NCBI GenBank assembly: GCA_009773355.1
Contig: WRPG01000019.1
Location: 66,913-130,912 of the forward strand
DNA from: Limisphaerales bacterium
Lineage (GTDB): Bacteria; Verrucomicrobiota; Verrucomicrobiia; Limisphaerales; SXTU01
Length of the DNA stretch: 64,000 nucleotides
Direction: 5' to 3'
Shown piece by piece: positions 23,386-30,225 of the stretch. The position numbers and the translations under genes are program-made. Within the stretch, counting starts at the first letter, position 1. Each line of letters opens with the position of its first letter. A model generated the notes under the pieces. It did no database searches and was not told where the DNA came from. It saw only the letters and a program-made list of their open reading frames with translations.

Positions 23386-24900
23386 ATGAATTTCCCTCGC
23401 CCAGCGCAGCGGAGCGCCGGTGTCCAACCGGCATGCGCGCGTCGCGTCCGGCGGAACCGCCGGTTGGACACCGGCGCTCCGGCGCGCCTGGGCTGGCTCC
23501 TGCTCCTGCTGCTCGCCTGGCATTGCCCCGCCGCCGCGCCGGCCTGGCCGACGAACCAGACGCGGCCAAACATCGTCATCATCCTCGCGGATGACTTGGG
23601 CTGGGGCGACTTGAGCTGCTACGGGCAAAGGAAGTTTTCCACACCGAACCTGGACCGACTGGCCCAGGAGGGGATGCGCTTCACGCAGGCTTACGCGGGC
23701 AGCCCGAGCGGTGCGGCGGCGCGCGGGACGTTGTTCACGGGCAGGCACACCGGCCACGCGCGCATCCGGGGCAACCACGGGCCGGACGGCCATTCGGTCG
23801 CGCTGCGCGCCGAAGACGCGACGTTCCTGCCGCTGCTCAAGCGCGCCGGCTACTCGACCGGGGTCATCGGCAAATGGGGTCTGGGCGGAGACGGCACCAC
23901 CGGCACACCCGCCGGACAGGGCGTGGACCAGTGGCTCGGCCTGCTGGAACTGCGCCATGCGACGAACCAGTTCCCGGCGGTGGTGGCGCGCTTCGACCCG
24001 AAGCAGACAATTTTCACCAACGCGGCCAGCTACTACCAGCCCATCTACGAAAACCAGAACGGCGCGCAGGCCCGGCACGCGCAGGACATCTTCACCTTCG
24101 CCGCCTCGAACTACTTCCGCGTCTATCAGCCGGCCGAGTGGAGCCGCTTCCGCCCGTTCTTCCTGCACCTTGCGTTCACGCTGCCCAACGCGGGCGAGGA
24201 GCCGGGGACGAATGCGCCGGCAAAGTATCTGCCCGGCCCCGCGCGCTTCGCGAAGGAGAAATGGCCGGAGGCCGAGCGGCGCAAGGCCGCCGCCATCGCG
24301 CACCTCGACGCCTCGGTGGGGCAGCTCCTCAAGCAGCTCGACGACACCAAGCTCACGGAGCACACGGTCGTCTTCCTCACCAGCGACAACGCGGCGCAGA
24401 AGGACGGGCTGTGCGACCCCGCGTTCTTCGCCAGCAACGGCCCGTTCCGCGGCGCGAAGGGCGATTTGACCGAGGGCGGCCTGCGCGTGCCGCTGCTCGT
24501 CCGCTGGCCCGGCCGGATCAAACCCGCGAGCACCAACGACCAGCCGGCGGCGGCGTGGGATTTGTTCGCGACCGTTGCCGAACTGGCCGGCGTGACCAAC
24601 GCGCCGCCGACCGACGGCCTGTCGCTGGTGCCCGCCTTGCTGGGCAGGCCGACGAAGGCGACGCGGGAATTCCTTTACTGGGAAGCGCACGAGCGCGGCT
24701 TCGCGCAGGCCATCCGCGCCGGCGATTGGAAAGGCATCCGCCCGAGACTGGATGCGCCGCTGGAACTGTATCACCTCGCCCGCGACCCCGGCGAGGCGCG
24801 CAACGTGGCGGCGGACTACCCGGCCGTGGTGAAGCACCTCGAAACGCTGCTCAAGTCCGCGCGAACGGAAAGCAACGTGTGGGCGACGGGCAGAAAGTAG
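23386..24900 (+). CDS. Sulfatase-family protein lacking the catalytic Cys/Ser
   Basis: 504 residues of the arylsulfatase fold. The metal-binding NIVIILADDLGWGD, the GKWGLGG lysine block, VVFLTSDNAAQKDG and GDWKGIRP near the C-terminus are kept. The C/S-x-P/A-x-R signature, whose first residue becomes formylglycine, reads G-A-A-A-R at residues 109-113 (context GSPSGAAARGTLFTGRHTG), so the nucleophile position is Gly. The protein may be an inactive homologue or bind without hydrolysis. The first 34 residues (PRPAQRSAGVQPACARRVRR and on) are encoded by a REPIN-like element and precede an otherwise ordinary signal peptide LGWLLLLLLAWHCPAAAPA. The true start could therefore lie downstream. Confidence 0.88.
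   Translation: MNFPRPAQRSAGVQPACARRVRRNRRLDTGAPARLGWLLLLLLAWHCPAAAPAWPTNQTRPNIVIILADDLGWGDLSCYGQRKFSTPNLDRLAQEGMRFTQAYAGSPSGAAARGTLFTGRHTGHARIRGNHGPDGHSVALRAEDATFLPLLKRAGYSTGVIGKWGLGGDGTTGTPAGQGVDQWLGLLELRHATNQFPAVVARFDPKQTIFTNAASYYQPIYENQNGAQARHAQDIFTFAASNYFRVYQPAEWSRFRPFFLHLAFTLPNAGEEPGTNAPAKYLPGPARFAKEKWPEAERRKAAAIAHLDASVGQLLKQLDDTKLTEHTVVFLTSDNAAQKDGLCDPAFFASNGPFRGAKGDLTEGGLRVPLLVRWPGRIKPASTNDQPAAAWDLFATVAELAGVTNAPPTDGLSLVPALLGRPTKATREFLYWEAHERGFAQAIRAGDWKGIRPRLDAPLELYHLARDPGEARNVAADYPAVVKHLETLLKSARTESNVWATGRK
23411..23480. repeat. REPIN-like element, family K copy 2, inside the sulfatase 5' end
   Basis: Perfect 22-base arms (23411-23432 and 23459-23480), each with an inner palindrome (GCCGGTgtccaACCGGC), around a 26-nt spacer. 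It is related to 7450-7516. It lies between the annotated ATG and the signal-peptide coding region of the sulfatase gene. Confidence 0.9.
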
Positions 24901-24911
24901 CGAAGGCAGAT

Positions 24912-25026
24912 AACGTCCAGCGCTCAACTTCCAACTTTCAACGTCCAAAGCGGCGTCCGTTCCCTGCCGATTGACGCATCCGACACGCCCTTTGGAAGTT
25001 CAATGTTGAACGTTGGACGTTGAGCG
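24912..25026. repeat. Inverted repeat, TCAACTTCCAACGTTCAACG family
   Basis: CGCTCAACTTCCAACTTTCA, ACGTCCAAAG on the left faces CTTTGGAAGTTCAATGTTGA, ACGTTGGACGTTGAGCG on the right, with one small gap. The arms are made of alternating TCCAAC/TTCAAC words. It lies in the convergent gap between sulfatase and hemerythrin genes and could be a two-way terminator. Confidence 0.8.
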
Positions 25027-25036
25027 TTTTCGCGCA

Positions 25037-25480
25037 TCACCCCAGCACCTGTTTCCGCTTCGCAATCCATTCCGTGCCGAGCGTCTGGAGCGTCTTGGTC
25101 TTGAGCCACTTTTCCGCCATCGGAAAGATGACGCGCTCCTCGCGGTCGAAGTGCTGGCGGGAGACCACCACGGCGATGATGAGGAGCTTCTTCGCCTGCT
25201 TCAGGTCGCGGCAGGAAAGCACCTGCGCGAGCACGGCCTCGATGTGCTCGTGCTCGGCGTGGATGGCCTCGTTCTGGCCGAGCTGGTCGAGGTGCTGCTC
25301 CAGCGGCTCCATGACCAGCTTGTCCTCGATCTGCCCGTGCGCCTCCAGCATGGCGTCGAGCATCCCGGCCAGCGCGCGGACCTCGGCGAGCGTCCGGAGC
25401 TTGGGCGTGGCGCGCTCCACGTAGTCGAAGAGGTTGTGAAAGACGACGTGCTCGGCGAGCAGGGCCTCGGTGATTTTCAT
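25037..25480 (-). CDS. Hemerythrin-like (HHE domain) protein
   Basis: 147 residues, mostly four-helix bundle. Candidate di-iron ligands are LLAEHVVFHNLFDY, EAHGQIEDKLVME, HAEHEHIEAVL and SRQHFDREERVIFPMAEKWL. Such proteins bind oxygen or iron or act as redox sensors in the cytoplasm. No partner gene is adjacent, so the role here is open. The start at ATG 25480 (MKITEALLAEH) fits the family. Confidence 0.88.
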   Translation of the reverse strand: MKITEALLAEHVVFHNLFDYVERATPKLRTLAEVRALAGMLDAMLEAHGQIEDKLVMEPLEQHLDQLGQNEAIHAEHEHIEAVLAQVLSCRDLKQAKKLLIIAVVVSRQHFDREERVIFPMAEKWLKTKTLQTLGTEWIAKRKQVLG

Positions 25481-25652
25481 TGGCGGGTAAGACTGGATTG
25501 CGTCGCGGGCTGTTCAATAGCCGCGGGCTGCCGGCGGAGGCCAACCCTTTTTTGCCTTTTCCAAGGGCGATTCGCGGCGTAGTCATGGTGCACGCGATGC
25601 GTCAGCGGGAGGGTTGCAACCGAGTCCCCGTCCGCCGCACCGGGTCAGGCTC

Positions 25653-27797
25653 ATGCCAGCGCCGCCAGCCAAACAAACCGTCTTCCGCGACGTGACGGAG
25701 GAGAAGGGGGCGGAGGCGGCGCTGCGCCGCAGCCGCGCCGTGCTCCAGAATCTGTTCGAGTCGCTGCCCGGCCTGTTCCTCGTGCTCACGCCCGACCTCA
25801 CCATTGCAGCGGTGAGCAATGCCTACTTGAAAGCGACCATGACCAAGCGCGAGGAGATCATGGGGCGCGGCCTCTTCGACGTTTTCCCCGACAACCCGGA
25901 CGACCCCGCCGCCACCGGCACCACCAAGCTGCGCGCCTCGCTCGGGCGCGTGCTCCAGAGCGGCCTGCCCGACACCATGGCCGTCCAGAAATACGACGTG
26001 CGCCGGCCCGACGGCATATTCGAGGAGCGCTACTGGAGTCCGGTCAACTCGCCCGTGTTCGGCGCGGACCACCGCCTCGAATACATCATCCACCGCGTCG
26101 AGGACGTGACCGCGTTCCTGCGGCAGAAGCAGTCGTCCACGCCGCAGGACACCGTCATGCTCACGCGCCTGGAGCAGATGGAGGCGGAAATCTACCGCAG
26201 CGCCCAGGCCGTGCAGACCGCGCGCGAGCAGCTCGAGGAGCGCGTGAAGGAGCGCACGGCGGAACTGGCCGCGACCAACCACGAACTCGTCACGGAGATG
26301 GCCGCGCGCGAGCAGTCCCAGCGCGCCCACGCCGCCGCCGAGGCGAAGTTCCGCACGCTCGTCGAGCAGTCGCTCGTGGGCATCTACATCATCCAGGGCG
26401 ACCGGTTCAGCTACGTGAACCCGCGCATGGCGGAAATCATGGGCTACAGCGCGGAGGGGCTTACCACCCGGCCGCTGCTTGACTTCATTGATCCGGCCGA
26501 CCACCCGCTCGTCGCGGAGAACATCCGCCGCCGGCTGTCCGGCGAAGTCCCCAGCATCCGCTACCAACTGCGCATGGTCCGCCAGGACCGGGCGGTCATC
26601 CATGTGGAGGTCCACGGCGCGCGCAGCGAGTTCAATGGCCGGCCCGCCGTCATGGGCACCCTGCTGGACATCACCGAGCAGAAGCTCGCCGAGCAGCGGC
26701 TCGCGGCGGAACGCCAGCTTCTGCGCACGCTGATTGACAACCTGCCCAGCCACATCTTCGTCAAGGACACGCAGGGGCGTTACCTCGTCAGCAACCAGTC
26801 CCACACCCGGCTCCTGGGAGCGGCCACCGAGGAGGACCTGCTCGGCAAGACCGTGTTCGACTTCTTCCCGCCGGAGGTGGCCCGGGCTTTTACGGCCACG
26901 GACGAGGAGCTGCTGCTCGGCGGCCGGCCGGTCATCGAGCACGAGGAGCGCTACGCTGCCCGGGGCGGTCATGGCTGGCACTCGGCCACAAAAGTCCCGC
27001 TGCGCGACGCCCAGGGCCGCACCATCGGCCTGGTCGGCATCCGGCACGACATCACCGAGCGCAAGCAGGCGGAGGAGGCGTTGAAGTTTTACACCGCCAG
27101 CCTGGAGCGCAGCAACCGCGAGCTGCAGGACTTCGCCTCCGTCGCCTCGCACGACTTGCAGGAGCCGTTGCGCAAAATCCAGGCGTTCAGCGACCGGCTC
27201 AAGGCCCGCTCCGGCCCCGCGCTGGACGAGACGGGCCGCGACTATCTCGACCGGATGCAAAACGCCGCCGCGCGGATGCAATCGCTCGTGAACGACCTGC
27301 TCACCTTCTCCCGCGTCACCAGCCGCGCGCAGCCCTTCGTGCCCACGGACCTCGCCCGGGTCGCGCGCGAGGTGCTCTCCGACTTGGAAACCCGGCTGGA
27401 GCAGACCGGCGGACGTGTGGAGCTTGGCGACCTCCCGGTCATCGAGGCCGACGCAACGCAGATGCGCCAACTGCTCCAGAACCTCATCGCCAACGCGCTC
27501 AAGTTCCACCGCCCCGACGCGCCGCCCATGGTGAAGGTGACGAGCGAGCGCGACGGCGACACCGTGCGCCTGCTCGTGGCGGACAACGGCATCGGCTTCC
27601 ACGAGAAATACCTCGACCGCATCTTCACCATCTTCCAGCGCCTGCATGGCCGCGAGGCATACGAGGGCACCGGCGTCGGCCTGGCCGTCTGCCGCAAAAT
27701 CGCCCACCGCCACAACGGCACCATCACCGCCCGCAGCCAGCCCGGCCAGGGCGCGACCTTCATCGTCACCCTGCCGGCCCGGCAGACGAAGGAGTAG
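25653..27797 (+). CDS. Soluble PAS-domain sensor histidine kinase
   Basis: 714 residues with no membrane segment. Order: PAS (about 30-150), a coiled coil (EQLEERVKERTAELAATNHE), a second PAS (FRTLVEQSLVGIYIIQGDRF), a third PAS/PAC (LRTLIDNLPSHIFVKDTQGR to GIRHDITERKQ), then HisKA with FASVASHDLQEPLRKIQAF and an HATPase with N-box LLQNLIANALKFH, G1 VADNGIGFHEKY and G2 YEGTGVGLAVCRKI. This resembles phytochrome-like and bacteriophytochrome-type kinases. No receiver domain and no response regulator gene adjoin, so its partner lies elsewhere. ATG 25653 is preferred to the upstream TTG that abuts a GGAGGG. Confidence 0.9.
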   Translation: MPAPPAKQTVFRDVTEEKGAEAALRRSRAVLQNLFESLPGLFLVLTPDLTIAAVSNAYLKATMTKREEIMGRGLFDVFPDNPDDPAATGTTKLRASLGRVLQSGLPDTMAVQKYDVRRPDGIFEERYWSPVNSPVFGADHRLEYIIHRVEDVTAFLRQKQSSTPQDTVMLTRLEQMEAEIYRSAQAVQTAREQLEERVKERTAELAATNHELVTEMAAREQSQRAHAAAEAKFRTLVEQSLVGIYIIQGDRFSYVNPRMAEIMGYSAEGLTTRPLLDFIDPADHPLVAENIRRRLSGEVPSIRYQLRMVRQDRAVIHVEVHGARSEFNGRPAVMGTLLDITEQKLAEQRLAAERQLLRTLIDNLPSHIFVKDTQGRYLVSNQSHTRLLGAATEEDLLGKTVFDFFPPEVARAFTATDEELLLGGRPVIEHEERYAARGGHGWHSATKVPLRDAQGRTIGLVGIRHDITERKQAEEALKFYTASLERSNRELQDFASVASHDLQEPLRKIQAFSDRLKARSGPALDETGRDYLDRMQNAAARMQSLVNDLLTFSRVTSRAQPFVPTDLARVAREVLSDLETRLEQTGGRVELGDLPVIEADATQMRQLLQNLIANALKFHRPDAPPMVKVTSERDGDTVRLLVADNGIGFHEKYLDRIFTIFQRLHGREAYEGTGVGLAVCRKIAHRHNGTITARSQPGQGATFIVTLPARQTKE

Positions 27798-27920
27798 CTG
27801 TTTTATCCGCTCCCTTTCGGCGGGAGCGCGCCAGTTGGAATCGAAACGCAAGCGCATGGCTCGCTCCAACCGCACATGGATGATTCGACAGCCAATATCA
27901 GTCCGGGCAGCCTTCGGCCC

Positions 27921-29150
27921 ATGCACCGCCGACAACTGGCTGCCTCGCTGTCGCTCATTGCCTCCGTCGCCTTCGTCTCGGCTGCCGACTGGCTGCAGTG
28001 GCGCGGCCCGGATGAGAATGGCATTTCCACCGAGCGATTGCCGTCGAAACCGGATTTCACCGAGGCGCTCTGGCAAAAGAAAGTCGGCACCGGTTTCTCA
28101 TCCGTCGCCGTCGCGGGTGGCAAGGTCTTCACGATGGGACACAGCGGAGCCAAGGACGGCGGCGAGGAGACGGTCTGGTGCCTTGATGCCGCGACGGGGA
28201 AGGAGGTTTGGAAGCACACCTATCCCGCGCCGCTCATTGACCGCTTCTACGAGGGCGGTCCCGGCGCGACACCCACGGTGCGCGGTGGCAAGGTTTTCAC
28301 CTACAGCAAGCACGGTCGGCTCCACTGTTACGAGGCCGCGACCGGCAAGCTGGTCTGGTCGCGCGACATGATGGCCGAGGCCGGACTGGACGCACCGCCG
28401 GAATGGGGTTTCGCCTGCTCGCCGTATTTCCTGAGCGACGACACGCTGCTCATCGAGGCCGGTCCCACGTTCGCGCTCGACCCGGCCACGGGCAGCGTGC
28501 GCTGGAAGGGCGAGCGGTTCACACCGGCTTACGGCACGCCAAAGGCATACACGGCGGCGGGCAAGCGACTCATCGCCGTGATGAAGACAGAAGGGCTGGC
28601 GGTGCTGGAAGCCGCCACTGGCAAGACCGTCGCCACGACGCCGTGGAAGACTTCCTTCGACACGACGGCGACCACGCCCATCATCCACGACGGGCTGATT
28701 TTCATCTCCACCGGCTACGACCGTGGCTGCGCGTTGTTCGAGCTGGCGGGCGGCGAGTTGAAGCAGCGCTACGAGCACAAGGCCATGTGCAACCACATGA
28801 ACAACTCCGTGCTGCTCGACGGCCACCTCTACGGCTTCGACGGCACGGCGCATCGCGGTCGGCCCACGGAGTTCGTCTGCCTCGAATTCGCGACCGGCAA
28901 GGAGAAGTGGCGCGTGCCGGCGAGCGCCGGCCTCGGTTGCGGCTCCGTGATGGCCACGGCGGACGGCACGCTGCTGATTCTGAGCGAACGCGGGGGGTTG
29001 CTGACAGCGCCGGCCACGCCCACAGGCTTCAAATCAACGGCGCGCCACCAAGTCCTCGGCGGTCGCTGCTGGACGGTTCCCGTGCTGGCCGATGGCAAAG
29101 TCTATTGCCGCAACGCGCGTGGGGACTTGGTGTGCGTGAAAGTGAAGTGA
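27921..29150 (+). CDS. Exported PQQ-like beta-propeller repeat protein
   Basis: 409 residues. Signal peptide HRRQLAASLSLIASVAFVSA, then a BamB/PQQ-type eight-bladed propeller. Blades are marked by DWLQWRGPDENGIS, VAVAGGKVFTMGHSG, VWCLDAATGKEVWKHTYPAP, LHCYEAATGKLVWSRDMMAE, LAVLEAATGKTVATTP and CLEFATGKEKWRVPASAG. In PVC bacteria this is a large family of periplasmic or lipid-anchored proteins, often next to dehydrogenase-type genes; enzymatic activity is not implied. The ATG at 27921 opens the signal peptide; an in-frame ATG at 27876 would lengthen it by 15 residues. Confidence 0.82.
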   Translation: MHRRQLAASLSLIASVAFVSAADWLQWRGPDENGISTERLPSKPDFTEALWQKKVGTGFSSVAVAGGKVFTMGHSGAKDGGEETVWCLDAATGKEVWKHTYPAPLIDRFYEGGPGATPTVRGGKVFTYSKHGRLHCYEAATGKLVWSRDMMAEAGLDAPPEWGFACSPYFLSDDTLLIEAGPTFALDPATGSVRWKGERFTPAYGTPKAYTAAGKRLIAVMKTEGLAVLEAATGKTVATTPWKTSFDTTATTPIIHDGLIFISTGYDRGCALFELAGGELKQRYEHKAMCNHMNNSVLLDGHLYGFDGTAHRGRPTEFVCLEFATGKEKWRVPASAGLGCGSVMATADGTLLILSERGGLLTAPATPTGFKSTARHQVLGGRCWTVPVLADGKVYCRNARGDLVCVKVK

Positions 29151-29167
29151 GGCGTTGGCAGAGCTGC

Positions 29168-29253
29168 GGTGGGGCGAGCGTCCTCGCGAGCCGTTTGCCA
29201 GCCGACCGAGGGAAAAACCGAGGGAAAAGGCTCGCGAGGACGCTCGCCCCACC
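29168..29253. repeat. Perfect 25-bp inverted repeat between convergent genes
   Basis: 29168-29192 (GGTGGGGCGAGCGTCCTCGC, GAGCC) and 29229-29253 are exact complements around a 36-nt loop. It sits midway between the propeller gene (ends 29150) and prcB (ends 29259). There is no U tract, but position and strength suit a bidirectional terminator. Confidence 0.85.
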
Positions 29254-29258
29254 AGCGC

Positions 29259-30032
29259 CTACTTCAACCACTCCGCCTGCTGCGCGTCGGAAATCGTCTC
29301 CACGCCGGACGCACGCAGCACCTTCAGCGTCGCGAAGGCCAGCGTGTCCGGGCGCACGCCTCCGGTGGCGGAGTCGAACTCCGATGCCGTCATCAGCAGG
29401 CGCAGCGCGAACTGCACGGCTTGTGGCAGGGTCATCTCCGACGGACGCGGCTGGCCGTAGCGCTCCTGATAGCTGAGGACGCTGCGGATGGTCTGCGAGC
29501 CGGAGCCGCTCGTCGCGTAGCCGACGGCTTGGAACTGCGCGCCCAATGGGTCGTAGAAGAAAATCTGCGGTTTGGGCGGCTGCGATGTGGTGTCCACGCC
29601 CGCAAAGAGCGGCACGACCACGCCGACGCCTTGCATCGTCATCGGCAGGTTGTCGCGAAGCAGACGGGCGAGCGAGCGCACCTTCGCCGGGAGGCTCAAC
29701 GACTGAAGCTGGCTGCGGCGGTAATACTCGAAGGACGTTTGCAGCACGCGCGCCATCTCGAACGCCGTCGCCGGCACGCCCGCGATGGCCAGCAGCGAGT
29801 GCGCGTCCAGCTCGATGACCTTGTCCACGCGGTCGGTGACGATTACGTTGCCCGCCGTCGCGCGCCGGTCGCCCGCCATGAGCACGCCGTCCGCGAAGTG
29901 GAAGGCGAAGACGGTGGTTGCCTGCGTCTCGACCGGCGCGGCGTGCGTGGCGTCCACCCGCAGCGGCGACAGATTGTGCGTGGCGAGCAGCGAGACGAAG
30001 TCGCCGGAGATGGTATGCGCAGGAGAAGTCAT
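29259..30032 (-). CDS. prcB: 20S proteasome beta subunit
   Basis: 257 residues. A 38-residue propeptide ends at QA before TTVFAFHFADGVLMAGDRR, where Thr1 is the catalytic nucleophile. Mature numbering places Asp17 (MAGD) and Lys33 (TDRVDK) exactly as in PrcB, and SEFDSATGG carries the Asp166/Ser169 region. The protein should self-process and degrade pupylated substrates delivered by the ARC/Mpa ATPase. Pup is 33 bases upstream. No alpha subunit is near: 29151-29258 holds only a repeat and the convergent propeller gene. A GTG at 30056 could extend the propeptide by eight residues. Confidence 0.92.
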   Translation of the reverse strand: MTSPAHTISGDFVSLLATHNLSPLRVDATHAAPVETQATTVFAFHFADGVLMAGDRRATAGNVIVTDRVDKVIELDAHSLLAIAGVPATAFEMARVLQTSFEYYRRSQLQSLSLPAKVRSLARLLRDNLPMTMQGVGVVVPLFAGVDTTSQPPKPQIFFYDPLGAQFQAVGYATSGSGSQTIRSVLSYQERYGQPRPSEMTLPQAVQFALRLLMTASEFDSATGGVRPDTLAFATLKVLRASGVETISDAQQAEWLK

Positions 30033-30065
30033 TTGGATTGGAGCGCGGACGCCCACGTCCGCAGT

Positions 30066-30221
30066 TCAGGTGATTCGTGCTGCGGCGGGGTCCACCTTCT
30101 TCATGCGCTTGAGGAGTTCCTCGACGTTGGGTTTGTCCACCTTGGGCGCGCTGGGGCCGTCGCCCCCGCCGCCGCTGGGGCTGGGTGTCACCGGGCGGGT
30201 CTTTTGGGCTTGGTCGGGCAT
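30066..30221 (-). CDS. pup: Pup/UBact-like protein modifier with unusual C-terminus
   Basis: 51 residues: disordered N-terminus (PVTPSPSGGGGDGPSAPKVD), then the hydrophobic-basic core NVEELLKRMKKVDPAAAR, which closely resembles the UBact/Pup docking helix of Gram-negative Pup systems. Known Pup and UBact proteins end in Gly-Glu or Gly-Gln, the residue that is deamidated or conjugated. This one ends Arg-Ile-Thr at a TGA (30066-30068). The two other frames downstream give no Gly-Gln/Glu ending. The neighbours (PafA/Dop-like gene 4 bases upstream, prcB downstream) make the assignment firm. A GTG- or TTG-led extension to 30260 would overlap the upstream gene and is not favoured. Confidence 0.85.
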   Translation of the reverse strand: MPDQAQKTRPVTPSPSGGGGDGPSAPKVDKPNVEELLKRMKKVDPAAARIT

Positions 30222-30225
30222 AGTG

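Noticed and set aside
22444-24948. 834-codon open frame antisense to the sulfatase gene
   Set aside because: It is the extension of the nitrilase frame through the complement of a real gene. The upstream part has no domain and high Arg/Ala content typical of antisense frames in G+C-rich DNA.
25602-28076. 824-codon minus-strand frame over the histidine kinase
   Set aside because: It mirrors the whole kinase gene on the other strand and has no recognisable domain, whereas the plus strand has a complete PAS-HisKA-HATPase protein.
29151-29258. Possible proteasome alpha subunit next to prcB
   Set aside because: The gap is about 100 bases and holds only a perfect inverted repeat; no alpha-type protein is in any frame between 29.1 and 35.3 kb.
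30000-30110. Frameshift that would restore a Gly-Gln/Glu Pup end
   Set aside because: I read the two other minus-strand frames past the core helix; neither gives Gly-Glu or Gly-Gln soon after. I cannot exclude a sequencing error.
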